Below are positions 21,851-33,504 of a DNA stretch of 64,000 bases, piece after piece. This DNA comes from Hemerocallis citrina (taxonomy: Eukaryota > Streptophyta > Magnoliopsida > Asparagales > Asphodelaceae), in NCBI GenBank assembly GCA_017893485.1, contig CM030364.1:40341825-40405824 (forward strand), written 5' to 3'. Under the pieces are notes generated by a model. The model saw only the letters and a program-made list of their open reading frames with translations. It had not been told where the DNA came from and ran no database searches. Position numbers and translations under genes: made by a program. Positions within the stretch are counted from its first letter, which is position 1. Every line of letters begins with the position of its first letter.

Positions 21851-22099
21851 AAACTTATAGTGAGAGACCCATCTATCATCATAAATCAAAACTCATGCAG
21901 CCCACATGCTTCTCATTATTCTCATGCCTAGAGCAACAATCTATCTCTCTTATCCAATCCAACTTCGTATGGGCCTAATTTTTTCTATTGAAGCTAGGTC
22001 CACATCCTATAAGACAATAATTATGTACCCCACACCACCCAACATTACAGGGTAAATTTTTATTAACTGTTCACAATGGCACAGGTAACCTCACGGACT
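21851..22099. other. unassigned junction DNA
   Basis: About 250 bp between the end of recognisable viral sequence and the first LINE D similarity. No ORF or element end is recognised. Confidence 0.4.
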
Positions 22100-22444
22100 T
22101 TTCTGGAGGAGACTGGGGATCTCACACATCGAAATCAGGTACTAAGTTGAAGGAAGGATATTGGCCAGTTGTACAAGTTAAAAGAAATTAAATGACAATA
22201 AAGATCCAGAATTTCATGGCTCAAAGATGAAGAGGATAATACAGACTTCTTTCATTGGACATCTGGTGCGCGTCGAAAATCCAACCTTATCCAGTCGGTC
22301 TAGACAGATGTCAACACTATACAAAAAGAGGAGGAAATAAAACAAATAGTTAAGAATCACTACAAAAACCTCTTCAAACATAAACTGATAAAAGAGAGTC
22401 TAGATCTCCACTTAGTGAGGATTTTTGGCAGGTCTAGAGTTGGA
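22100..22444 (+). pseudogene. LINE D segment 1 (ORF2 linker)
   Basis: Matches LINE B 11180-11520: a tyrosine-leucine-rich helix, then ISWLKDEEDNTDFFHW and RRKSNLIQS. It has internal stops and ends near 22444, where similarity to LINE B is lost. Confidence 0.8.
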
Positions 22445-22964
22445 GGAAAAAATGTCCGTTAGAGCAAGCCATGGATCGCAAGTAGTAACATGAAAAATAG
22501 GAACAAGAAACAGGAATAATAGGGAGAGCAATAAGAATTGGCAATTCAGTTATGGAACAAATGTGAAAATGAGAAACAATATATGTAACAAGAAAAAAAA
22601 ATAAAAACTGGTGATGCAATTGTAATACAACATGATCAAGTCTAATGCAAGTAACAACTGAAACAAGTCTCAAAATATAACCAATCGGAAAACAAAGAAT
22701 CATGTAACAGGAAACATGTCGTATAAACAGCAATCATGCAACATGTAAACAAGTAACATGTAACTTGTAAACAGGAATCATGTAACTTATAAATATGAGT
22801 CATGCACGTGTTCAGTGTTAATCTCAAGTCTAGCAATCTTTTATAAATCCTAACTAATGCACGCAATCCTGCGTCCCATACCACAGGTTCGGGTGTATAC
22901 AATCAAGTTAACGTTTAGACTCTAATGATGAATTCTGTCAGAATATTTGGATCACGCCTTGGTG
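22445..22964. other. unassigned 520-bp insertion in LINE D
   Basis: Absent from the equivalent place in LINE B. It contains a run of ACATGTAAC / ATCATGTAAC-type short repeats (about 22690-22800). No TSD or terminal structure could be fixed. The minus strand resembles LTR-like non-coding sequence, but this is a guess. Confidence 0.5.
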
Positions 22965-23219
22965 GCCATTGAAACTCTATTTACGGAAGAGAAGGTGAAG
23001 GAGGTCGTCTCTTAGATGGGCAAGAGAATGCGACAGGAGTAGATGGGTTCCCGATACTATTTTACTATATCTTCTGGGGGGAAATTAAAGATGACCTTAT
23101 GGCGGTTTCAGCAGAATTCTATGACCTAAAACTAAAACTAGGCTGACTAAACTTTGCGAAAGTAGTCCTCATTCCAAAGAAAGAAACTTACGTAAAGTAG
23201 GTGACTTCCATCCCATAAG
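22965..23219 (+). pseudogene. LINE D segment 2 (RT N-terminus)
   Basis: Equivalent to LINE B 11540-11800: GVDGFPILFYYIFWGEIKDD in shifted frames, LNFAKVVLIPKKE, then the block before the PISLLN motif. It is cut at 23219 by the 3.55-kb LTR; the reading resumes at 26774. Confidence 0.85.
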
Positions 23220-23786
23220 TGTAATACCCCGATTTTTATTTATGAAAATTATTATTTTATTTTTGCACGTATTGTGCACGTGCAATTTTTTGTAGTATAA
23301 AATCTTATAATTACTTTCAATATGGATAATGTGTGTGTATATATATATATATATGTACATGTGTTCTCTAATTATTTTTATAATAGGCCAATTTTCTTCA
23401 AATAAACATAAGCCTTCTTTTTAGTCCAAATCTAATTTATTTATTTTTGTAAACCATTATTTGGCCCATTAAATGAAGCCCATGAGCTATTTCTTCTTTT
23501 ATTACAACTTGTAATGTAGAATATTTTTATAAGAGTATTTTTATAAAAATATAATGTACAACTTTTTAAATGGAGAACAAATGAATGCACGTGCATTGCA
23601 CGTACACGTGCAAGTAGCACACAGTGGGCCAGTTTTGGTATGGAGGGAAAAAGAAAAAAAAAAGTGTGGAGTTATGGGTGGTAGTTGTTTGAATCATGGT
23701 TGGTTACTACAACTTCCCCTTCAATCCTAACCTTTTATTTTTAACTCCTAGATTGATCCTAGCCCTTCATTTGCTCCAATTTTTAG

Positions 23787-23794
23787 TATAAATA
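23787..23794 (+). promoter_or_regulatory. TATA box of the 3.55-kb LTR
   Basis: TATAAATA followed by a C12 tract, about 570 bp into the LTR. The only strong TATA box on the plus strand in this LTR, and probably the U3 promoter. Confidence 0.55.
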
Positions 23795-24711
23795 CCCCCC
23801 CCCCCCCTCTAGCCTAGTTATTCTTGTACTTTTCATTTCTCCAAAACCTATAGTAGAAAATACAATTGTTAGTAGTGTAGTAAGTGAGAAAAGAAAAAGA
23901 TTGAGAGTTGTGGGTTGTGCTTGCACCAAAGGAAGGCCGGCATCAAGGAGGGCTCAGGATTGCACTTTGAAGTCCGGTTTTGCACATCAAGGAGGAGGAG
24001 GAACGCTCTTTTGGCAAGCTCGCGAAGGACTCTTTTGTTTAGGAGGTGTTGCAATATTTATTCTCTTCAAATAAGGTGGGTTATTTTTCATGTTTCTAAT
24101 TAGATATCATGCTAAGGTTGCTTAAATTGATAATGCATGAAAGAAACTAATAAGAGCACATTTAATTGGAAAAAGGCTTGTTAGTTGATTGAATTGATGC
24201 TAAATAGATTGCATGTTATTCCATCATGAATCTTAAGTTGTATGTGAATTGTTTGTAGCTATGGAGTGCCTGAATTAAAATTTGTTGTTAGTATCAAAAC
24301 TAAATTCAAATGCTAGTAGATAAAATTGTTGCTTTATGTGCTTAGATGGACTTTTGTGATAATATTTAGCATGAGTAACCTAAAATATATCTTTGGGTTT
24401 GTAAAAGAAAAATAAGCAGGGAATTGATATAGGAAATATTAATGTTAAGTTGTATAAGAAATATTGAAATGAGATGTGGTAGTAGTAGTATACAATTTAA
24501 GTTAATTGTATGAAAAATATGTGTTTAATTACTGGAAAAATTCTTTTTAAATTACTGGAGTATTAAACTATGTTTAATCAGACATTCTGGAGAATTACAA
24601 GAAATTTAGTAAAAAGCAAAACTCAAATGAGAGCTTTTGAACATCGAAATGTTCTAACTGAACAGAGGATGGATTTAATTAAAATGCGAGTTGTATTCAA
24701 GACAACTTGAA

Positions 24712-24796
24712 CCTATAGCTCAATTGGTCGGGAGGCTCTCTAATGCTACAGTGTGTGCTGCTTATTCCCTTAGATCGCTGGTTAGATACTTGAGAA
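24712..24796 (+). other. tRNA-like pol III A-box module (degenerate)
   Basis: TAGCTCAATTGG at about 24716-24727 fits the pol III A-box consensus, and CGCTGGTTAGATAC at about 24775-24788 is a weak B-box. The cloverleaf is not convincing. It lies within the solo LTR. Confidence 0.4.
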
Positions 24797-24891
24797 ACCC
24801 AAATTTTTATGTGCATTTGTAAATTTTAATGAATTTCCAACCCGAGAGCATTTAATACTCTCAATCCCCTTTTATATTGAACGGCACAATT

Positions 24892-24957
24892 GGCCACATG
24901 GCCAGAGCGTGCGGCTTGCTTCCTGTGGGTTGCTGGTTCGAATCCTGGCCTCGGCCA
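24892..24957 (+). other. tRNA-like pol III module with good A and B boxes
   Basis: TGGCCAGAGCG at 24899-24909 resembles an A-box, and GGTTCGAATCC at 24935-24945 is a perfect B-box. The segment ends TCGGCCA, giving partial acceptor complementarity to the GGCC at its start. The acceptor stem has mismatches, so it is not a functional tRNA gene. Confidence 0.5.
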
Positions 24958-25040
24958 GAATAATATCTTTTTGGAAAAAATGACTTTTGTGGTTTCTTGA
25001 TGTGTAAAAATTATGAAAAAAATTACTATTATTATTCTAA

Positions 25041-25528
25041 AAACATGTGTGACTTATGAAAAATAAGTTGGGAGTTATCGGGATAAAATAAAGTATATTT
25101 GGGAATAAAAATGTGGTTGGAACTATAGTTTTACACTTGTATATTTTGTGAAAAATGCATTTTTTTCAAAGGACTTGAGATAAATGCTAGAAAAGAAAAT
25201 ATAACAAAGAAAGAAGGTATATATTGTGAAGTTGGTATGGATTATTCTTATTAAAGAATAGTGTGACACTAATGAGTTTGTGAAAAACATGTGTGACTTA
25301 TGAAAAATAAGTTGGGATTTATTGGGATAAAATAAAATATATTTGGGAATAAAAATGTGGTTGGAACTATAATTTTACACTTGTATATTTTGTGAAAAAT
25401 GCGTTTTTTTTCAAAGGACTTGAGATAAATGCTAGAAAAGAAAATATAATTAAGAAAGAAGGTATATATTGTGAAGTTGGTATGGATTATTCTTATTAAA
25501 GAATAGTGTGACACTAATGAGTTTGTGA
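25041..25528. repeat. 244-bp tandem duplication within the LTR
   Basis: 25041-25284 and 25285-25528 are near-identical. Both begin AAACATGTGTGACTTATG and end with the ACTAATGAGTTTGTGAA segment, with only a few substitutions. Confidence 0.95.
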
Positions 25529-26773
25529 ATATTCATTTTGGCTATATATTTGCTGATATGATTTTAATGTGGAAATAAATGTTGTGAAATACACGATGTA
25601 TAATTGAACTCCATGAATGGTTATTTTGACTCATGAATAATTTAGAAATCATGTGATTGGAAAAGAGAAATATTATTGAATATGACAACTCAAACATGTG
25701 AATTTGTGAATCGAAATTGAAAATTAGGGTGTAGCCAACACTCACACCGGCAAGTGGAAAGTGATGAAATAAGATTATTGATACTGAAAAGACCAAGGTT
25801 GCGCGTGTGAAATTGAAGAAATAAGACCGGTAGTAGTGAGAGGGCTAACTCTAAGAGATTAATTTTGTTCATGATTTCATTAAATTAAGAATTTAGTGCA
25901 TAGTGAAGAGGTGATAAAAGTAAAAGAAAAACACGAGTATGAGGGCCATCGAATTGGCGGTGTGAGAGTGATCCACAGAATGCATGCTTAATGCGTCAGG
26001 ACATGGCATGGGCACTACTCCAGAATTATCGTCCCGGTGGCGACGCTTGTGGGATGTTTGGTGACTGCAAGAGGATCGTGTGCCATGAAGGAGGCTGAAT
26101 TGTCCATAGATAGTCTTCACGATGCGTCGTGACATGACGTGGGATTCCCCTCCAATTTTTCTGTACATGAGCTTGTACTCATAGATCATCTAGGATACTT
26201 ACCGTAGTTACAGTAGTAGATTAAGTCATGACGAGGGATTGAACCCTACAAGATGAGGAGCGATTAAGAGGCTTGCCCTCGGACCTATATAGTATGGGAT
26301 GCATAGAATCCGAACAAGTGTGCATTAGTGTCATGTAATATAAATAACTGCATTAAGGACTAAGTGCACAATCACAACATGACATCAATAGGGTATTCTC
26401 TTTAGTTTGATATGTGACAAGTTTGTGTTTGTTAAATATGGAAAATCAGTTATACTATTTCCGGCATAGAGAGGATGGCCGTGTATAATATTCGTCGGTT
26501 GAATAAACTGACGTATCCACAATTTTGTATGCAGGGTAAATGACATGATAAAGATTAAAGGAAAAATGATGCTTAGAGATTATATAAATGTTGATGTACC
26601 TTTATATAAATGTTGTAAATTTGCTTCCGCTATAAAATATAAAGTGTAAAGATTCCTATGTAACTCTGATGCGAAGTGAAAAGTTTTAAATTCCTTGTAA
26701 AATTGTACTAAATGAAGTGTAAAGATCCTGTGGAATCTCGAATTCAGTGTATTTTGGAATTCGGGGTGTTACA

Positions 26774-27797
26774 ATAAGCCTTCTCAATTTTCTGGTCAAA
26801 ATCATTACTAAGATCTTTGCTAATAGATTAGGATCGCTAACAGATAGATTGATTAGTAGAGAACAGACCGGCTTTACTAAAGAATGATGTATTCTGGACT
26901 GTGTGGCTACAGCAGAAGAAACCATTCATCAATATCACACTTCTAATAACAGAAGCTACCTTATGAAGCTAAATTTCGAGAAAGCATACGATTCAGTTCA
27001 GTGAGATTGTCTATTGGAAGCACTTCAAGGCAGATGGTTAGGATACAGGTGGATCAGATGGATCCATTACTGCCTCATTACTAATAGGACGTCTATCCTG
27101 GTGAATGGAACGATTGGTCAATCGTTTTCTTATAGACGATAACTGAGACGAGGGGACCCTCTCTCCCCCATCCTATTCACGATCTTTGCGAATGTTCTTA
27201 AGTCCATGATGGACAATTGTAAGAATGTTGGATGGATCTCCCCAGTAGCCTGGGGGAGAAAACGCCAAGGATATACTATATTGCAATACGCCGACGATAC
27301 ATTACTATTTGGAAATGGTGATCTTGGAAAGGTGTTCTATACTGATTCGAGGCTTGGTCGGGGCTACGGGTCAACTTCCACAAGAGCGCTTTAGTACCTA
27401 TTGCCATGTATGAGGAGGAGGCAAAGGAGCACGCCGCCTTCCTAAACTGCCATCTTGATAACTTCCCTATCCAATTTCTTGGGCTTCTAGTTAGACCAGG
27501 TAGACTAAAGAAGCCATACTTCTTACCGATTATTGATCGAGTGGAGGCTAGATTAACGGGGTAGAAAGGTAAATCCTTTTTCCTCGGGGTAGAGTGACTC
27601 TTATTAACAATGTAATTTCCAACCTTCTAGCTTATTACTTATCCTTATTTGAAATGGCACGAGGGGTTATTCAATGGATCAACTGAATTTGGAAACCGTT
27701 CCTGTGGAAAGGGGCAGACGCCAGTGGGATAGTTATCACCTTATTAAGCGGAAAATGCATGCATAAGGAAGTCACACAGAGGACTAGGCATCATTGT
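26774..27797 (+). pseudogene. LINE D segment 3 (RT core)
   Basis: Resumes as SLLNFLVKIITKIFANRLG, then REQTGFTK, TAEETIHQYH, MKLNFEKAYDSVQ, RRGDPLSPILFTIFANVL, ILQYADDTLLFGNGDLGK (YADD active site at about 27285-27300) and FPIQFLGLLVRPGRLKK. It matches LINE B throughout, with stops and frameshifts. It ends at the ATTGT duplication of the gypsy element. Confidence 0.9.
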
Positions 27798-30700
27798 TGT
27801 AACCCCTATTGCTCATATTTATATTTTAAATTATATTTAATAAAACTCTTGATTATTTATTTTATTTTTGGTTGTATTTTATTTCATTCCCTTCGTATGA
27901 TGTGTTGTTCTTCTTTCTCTTGTGATTCATTTTGCATTGATTCAACTTTTTATTCTCATTTATTTGGCCTACAATTTGTCTTTGATCTCGTCTATTGTTT
28001 AAATCTATTTCATGACCTATTTGTCTCTTATTGAATTCTTTTCTTCCTATTGGATACTACCCAGTTCATCCAAACCCAGTTTGCCCCTATATAACCACCC
28101 TAATTGAACCCTAACCCTATCTCTCTCTCTCTCTAGCCGTCATCACCCCTAACCTCACCTCCCGATCCTCTCTCCCTGCCTCTTGTTGTCATCATCTCTG
28201 TCTTCTAACGTCGGCGACACACCACCCCCGATCACCCCTCTCCTCTTCTCCCTCCCGTGCTCACACCCCCAGGCCAAGCCCCTTGTTGTCGTCGTCTTGT
28301 TCGAGCACAGCTACGACACCCCCAGCCCCAGGCCGCCGTGCCGTCATCTTCCCTGGTGGTTGCTACCACCGACCTTGCTGTTTTCTCTTTAGGTGTGTGT
28401 GCTCGTGCAACTTGTACATGTGTTTTGGCTGTGGATTCTCGTCTTTCGTTCGTTGTGTTCATTGTTCGGGATCCGTCTCCGTTATTCTGTTCTTTGTTTT
28501 CGTTGTCTTCATGACAGGCAAGTAGCTTGTATCTGTTCTTTTTGTCATACAAGTTAATACCGTAAGTAGGCTAGTATGAAAATGTGTGTGCTCTTATGAT
28601 AATCCATATTTGTTAGTTTAACCGTTGACATCATCTCTTGATCAAAAGTAGTTACAACAATTGACACCCGTTGCATGAAAATAATTAGATTATATGACAT
28701 TTTGACTGTATGTTGTTTGTGACACCATATGTTGTAGATGACTGTTTTTTTTTTTTAGGGAAATGTTGTAGATGACTGTTACATAGATATTTGTTGGATG
28801 TATGATCTAATTATAGACCATTTATTCTCATGCCATGCTGATTTGAGTAACCCATATATGCCAAGCTTTGTATGACATCTAGATTGGTCCGTCTGTAGTA
28901 AAGTTGTTTGATAAAATGCATAAAAGAATTTTTGTTTTGCTGCTACCCTATTTTGTACAGTAATTTCGACCCTGTTAACATCTGTAAAATAAATAAGTTT
29001 GTGAACATGATTTATAGCCTTTGTCTTCTAGTTTTTAAAACTTTTGACGGATCTGAATTCCGATTTCTGATGCATGAGTTATTATTGTTTTACTGCAGTC
29101 ATTTCGTAGATTCCAGATTCTGAACTACATGTATTATGTATGTAATTTTATTTTAAAATTGATATTAAAAGTAGAATTTGAACTCTGTATTTTGCTGAGT
29201 ATGTTTAGATATGACTGGGTTCAATCCCTAATTTTTGTAGAATTAATTAATGACTTTTATATCTTCTTTCATGCTATCGAAACCAATCGAAACATTTCCA
29301 AACTGCGTGTTTTTATTAAAGAATTATGTTTTCAACCTGATTCTATTCGTTTTTTATGAAAACCTTATGAATATAAATTGTAGCCTGATTTGTCTATTTT
29401 ATCAACCTTTTGACTGATCTGGATTTTGAATTATACTTTGCGAATTATCTCTATTTTGGTATTGCTGTATCTGAACTTTCAGAATTGAGATTTTGTTGCA
29501 TTACTCTGTTTTCCCAATTTTGTTGACTATGCTATCGGTAATATAATTTCATGATATTTTATTTTTTGAGACTAGATATATTAGAAAATCTCCCAGATTT
29601 TTTTCAGATTTAATTATGATGATTTTAAACTCTTCTCATGCTTATAAACAAGATTTTGCATTTTCTGGCTGAACACGATTTCTGTATTAAACGTTGTTTT
29701 TAACCCTGTTTTCGTGGCTGATATGTGACCTATATATATGTGCTGGAATCGGCAGAGAGTCTAGTTTCTAGATTTTCTAAAGGATCTAGGTTTGCTATTC
29801 TGTAGCAACGGTAATCTTAGATTTGGTACAGTAGTGTCTTGCTGTCCAGAACTGAAAGTTTCATTGTTTTTACTGTTATAGGTTATTTTGGTCACCCGTT
29901 TGTGTTCCCTATTCATCTTAGACTTTTCCTTTGTTCTTACCATGTCTTTATCCATGTTTGTGTTCGTTCACAGCTTTTTAATAATAATGAAAAATAATCA
30001 AGCCGGGGTTTAAGGGGAAGATCTAGTAGTGGACAATATAGAAATGTGTATTCAGAAGGGGACTCATTTCTCCCAACTGTTTACTATGGTACCAACCGTA
30101 TTTCTTTGGATGCATGAGGGTATGATTCATGACACCGTTACTATTTGTTGTTACTGTTACTGTTATTGTTATTGTTAATGTTGCCTGAATCACGGCCCTA
30201 TAGGTTCCACTACGAAATCTTAAAACAAAACTGTTTATTGTAGCAACCATGTGGTATAATTTGGGACTCATGAAGTGCTACCTAGTTAGTAATGAACATT
30301 AGACATAAGAATAACTGTTTACACTGTCACATCATGTAACTGTTGATTTACTGATACTGTTGATTTACTGTTACTGTTGACCCTTACTGTTACTGTTATA
30401 CTTTTACTGTTATTCCATTATTTACTGCCATCTGTAGACTATTATATTTACTGCTTCTCTATGTTAGTATTTCCTGTTTAGTTAGTTTTTCCCCCATTTT
30501 CTTACTTGTACTGCTTGCGTCCTGGGCTTGCATCTAACAGGCGTTATGTTTTCCTGTTTTCCAATTTTTTCTTGTAATTTCCATATGAGCAGGTTTTACT
30601 GATCAATTGTCTACTGGAGTTGGTGAACAAAAATTTTGAGCTGCGCAACTAGAATCATTTGCTTAAAATATTTTGATGAACTATTTATATTTGTGAACTA

Positions 30701-31957
30701 TATTAAGACTTGTATTTGGGCTTGTAGTCCCAGGATTATTATTTTGTTTCAGATCCTGTATTTGTTGGGATATTTATTATTGTTGCAATAAATGTTGTTG
30801 AGTTATGATTGTTTATGCATGCTTGGATGGAGTTGTAAATCACCCTAGGGAGGGGTGAATAGAGTGATTGTGCGGAATTAAAAAAAATTAAAGTAAAATG
30901 CAGTGTAAATAAACAGAGATAAGAAGAGCAAACACAGATAGCACAAGTGACACATCAATATAACGTGGTTCGACCTCCAGGTCTACATCCACACCTCCTA
31001 CTTGTAGTAATTCTCCGCTACAAGCGTTCCACTATACTTAAACCCTTGTACAGTGATTCTCGGATTCAGGCCGAGAGACCTATTACACCCATAGGACTTC
31101 TAACACAAGTCCCATCAATCTCACCGAAGTGGAAGAAAAAGAAAAATCTCAAGATCTTTAATAATCCTGGTTAAAGAATACAAATAGTTATCAAACACAC
31201 TCGGATTGATTATTGAAAGATTAGTTCAGAAGATTTTTTTCAGAAATAATAGGTAAAGAATACACAATGGGTTCGTCCAAATATATAGACCGGGAAGTGT
31301 ATCGATCAAAAATAGAAACGATATATTCCAAAAATGTGAACAATTCAAAGTTCGGTCGATCGCACTTTCGGTGCAGTCAACCGTTCATCTCTCTGACGTA
31401 AATTCGAGAGATGAAGGGTCGACTGCTTCTTACGTAAATGTGAAGTGCAGTCGACTGTACTGCGGTCGACCGTCATGAGGTGCGGTCGACCGTTATCGCG
31501 CTGTTTCATGACAAATCCACTTTATATTCTTTCTAAAAACTAATCAATCACCAATCAATTAAATACAGATAAAATCTCACAAATATAGAATGACAGCAAC
31601 TGGTTTTGATAGCTTTCTTGGACACTAATCAATCATGTGCTTTGTTTGAATATCTTCTTCTTTTGCTTGATTTTGCAATCTTTCTTTATTACTTTCCTTC
31701 TTTGAATATTCTTGAACCTCTCTTGGATCTCTTATTGATATTATTTGATCCTAAAAATCTGAACAACTCAATTTAAACTTATTAGTATTTATAAACATGT
31801 TTTGTGCACACCAAACCAAGAATCAGCAGGAGTATATTGTTATATTTATTGTTGTGATGAGTCAAGCAGATCCGTACAGCTTATGGATGGTGAAAACTAT
31901 CCGCTGAGCTTAGTCGCGTACCGTATTTCATATTCTTTTGAAAAGCGAGGCGTGACA
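27798..31957 (+). repeat. chromovirus 5' LTR (interrupted)
   Basis: About 3.16 kb of LTR plus the 995-bp solo LTR and its 5-bp duplication. It aligns along its length with 36929-40049. A C/T-rich block after the TATA-like 'CCCCTATATAACC' (about 28085-28097) is the probable transcription start region. ORFs at 28180-28550 are artefacts repeated in the 3' LTR. Confidence 0.92.
30834..31828. mobile_element. solo LTR, 995 bp, inside the chromovirus 5' LTR
   Basis: TGTAAATCACCCTAGG...AAGAATCAGCA, flanked by a perfect GGAGT duplication (30829-30833 and 31829-31833). The 3' LTR has the uninterrupted site at about 39915-39925, so the empty allele is visible in the same element. It contains several GGTCGACCG-like inverted motifs (about 31350-31500). 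Lineage unassigned. Confidence 0.92.
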
Positions 31958-31967
31958 AGGTTTTTAG

Positions 31968-31980
31968 TGGTATCAGAGCC
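31968..31980 (+). other. chromovirus primer-binding site
   Basis: TGGTATCAGAGCC, complementary to the 3' end of initiator tRNA-Met, 10 bp downstream of the LTR end. Confidence 0.9.
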
Positions 31981-32626
31981 TCAGGTTTGGCTAATATGTT
32001 AGTTGACTAATACATTAGACAAGCTTGACTCGATTGGATTTACTTGACTTTCAACTAGCCATGCATTGCACAAAGAATTATTAATCAACTAGATCTAAAT
32101 GCTAATTGTTTTGGGTTTTGTGCAGACTATGACTCATGGGAATGGTTCGGCTTCGCAAGAAGGTCATCCTGAGTTGGCAGCTGTAACTCAGGTGCTCCAG
32201 CAGATTGCTCAGATGCAGCAGGAACATAGCGAACTGGTTAAGGCCGCTTTGGAAGCTGCTAGCTGGAATGTTGTTCTGACCCCCGTTGTGCCTGCCCCAG
32301 TGGTGTTGCCCCCTCGTTTGGGTACCATTGCGGATTTTATGAGGTTGCACCCTGATAAGTTTGCTGGTACTGAGTCGTCGCTTAAAGCTGAGTAGTGGCT
32401 GATACAGACGGAAAGTCTGTTGTAGGCAGCTTGGGTCCCTGATGCCGGCTGTGTGGATGTGGTATGCATCCAGTAGGGGGATTTGGCCCATACCTGGTGG
32501 AGGGCAGAATCCGAGAGGCTAGAGCGGCCTATTACTTGGGCCATTTTCGCTCAAAGCTTTCTGGAGAAATTCTTCCCGCACATCACCCAGGTAGAAATGG
32601 AGCATCAGTTTCTTTCCCTGAAGCAG

Positions 32627-32727
32627 GTTGGTTGGTTGGTTGTCTAGTTGATTTATTAGTGCCATGTTTTGAGATTCGGTTACATATTATGTATGTAGTA
32701 TTGTAATACCAAGTTTTCTTGGAACAG
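32627..32727 (+). other. intron-like segment 1 in chromovirus gag
   Basis: 101 bp with GTTGG at the 5' edge and GGAACAG at the 3' edge, placed exactly between codons CAG and GGC of a conserved stretch (SLKQ then GSRSVEEY). The segment itself contains stops and an A/T-rich middle. Confidence 0.6.
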
Positions 32728-33346
32728 GGCTCTAGATCCGTGGAAGAATACGCCACGGAGTTCACTAGGCTTAGCCGCTTTGCTACCACCTTGGTGGCGA
32801 ATGAGGAGGATCGTGCTCGGATGTTCCTTTTGGGTCTTGATCAGGGTACTCAGGTGCAGTTGGCCGCCCATCGTCTCTGTACCTACGTGGATGCCTTGGA
32901 AGCAGCTCGAGCGATAGAGCAGACTCGTGCTCATGAGACCCCTTCTCAGTGGGTTGTGCAGTACCCCGCTGCTGTCGCTGCCAGGCCTACTGGAGGTCCG
33001 ATCAGGAGGCCAACTCTGATCCTTACCGTCAGGACAGCTCCCTACCGTTCTGTTCCTCCATGGAGGGATGTTGTTTGTAACTTTTGTCAGACCCCTGGGC
33101 ATTTGCGCAAGGATTGCTGGAAGGCCAACCGTCATTGTCTCGGTTGTGGTGCTATTGACCACTTGGTTCGAGATTGTCCTCGGAGGAGGCACGACCAAGC
33201 CGCAGTTGCGCCAGTCCGTAGTCTGGTTAGACCGCCACTTCCCCCTCAGCGTCAGATCGTCGGTCAAAGGACAGTTGCTCCAGGGAGAGGCCGGGCTTTC
33301 AATTTGACAGTGGAGGAAGCTCAGACCGCGAAAGAAGTCGTTGTAG

Positions 33347-33504
33347 GTATTCTTTTGTATTTTCTTTTGTTGTTCTGTGATTTATTCCTTGTTTCATTTA
33401 TTTCTCTTGCATCTTTCTTCATGTTATCTTCTGCATCATTTTTTTTCATAATCCTTGGTTATCTTTCATTTGTTCATCTTTTCCCTTGTTTGTCTCTATC
33501 TTAG
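33347..33504 (+). other. intron-like segment 2 at the gag-protease boundary
   Basis: 158 bp, strongly T-rich, GTATTC at the 5' edge and ATCTTAG at the 3' edge. Removing it joins KEVVVG to VILVHFVLARVLF in frame at the position expected for this polyprotein. The composition resembles a dicot intron. Confidence 0.65.

Larger units (their letters stand above)
23220..26773. mobile_element. solo LTR, 3554 bp
   Basis: It begins TGTAATACCCCGATTTTTA and ends AATTCGGGGTGTTACA, so the ends are TG...CA with short inverted repeats. It is flanked by a perfect 5-bp duplication ATAAG (23215-23219 and 26774-26778). The LINE D reading is uninterrupted once it is removed. Long LTRs with this terminal sequence are typical of plant chromoviruses of the Tekay/Del type, but without internal sequence this is inference. 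It contains a TATA box, a 244-bp tandem duplication and two tRNA-like modules. No coding capacity seen. Confidence 0.8.
32129..33504 (+). pseudogene. chromovirus gag with two intron-like interruptions
   Basis: ATG at 32129. The capsid core FMRLHPDKFAGTE... is broken by TAG stops at 32393-32395, 32423-32425 and 32474-32476. It continues as FPHITQVEMEHQFLSLKQ, is interrupted at 32627-32727, resumes GSRSVEEYATEFTRLSRFAT, and ends with two CCHC knuckles: CNFCQTPGHLRKDC and CLGCGAIDHLVRDC. A second interruption (33347-33504) lies at the gag-protease boundary after the KEVVVG segment. Gag would assemble the particle and package RNA. Both interruptions have GT...AG ends and their removal leaves the frame open, so the gene is annotated through them. 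Confidence 0.85.

Noticed and set aside
24892..24957. Functional tRNA gene
   Set aside because: A and B boxes are present but the acceptor stem has several mismatches, and it lies inside an LTR.
23220..26773. DNA transposon with TGTAAYACCCCG inverted ends
   Set aside because: TG...CA ends, a 5-bp duplication, an internal TATA box and no transposase fit an LTR better.
28183..28552. Overlapping ORFs (also at 37235-37686) as possible host genes
   Set aside because: Same sequence in both LTRs of the chromovirus; C/T-rich LTR leader, no domain.
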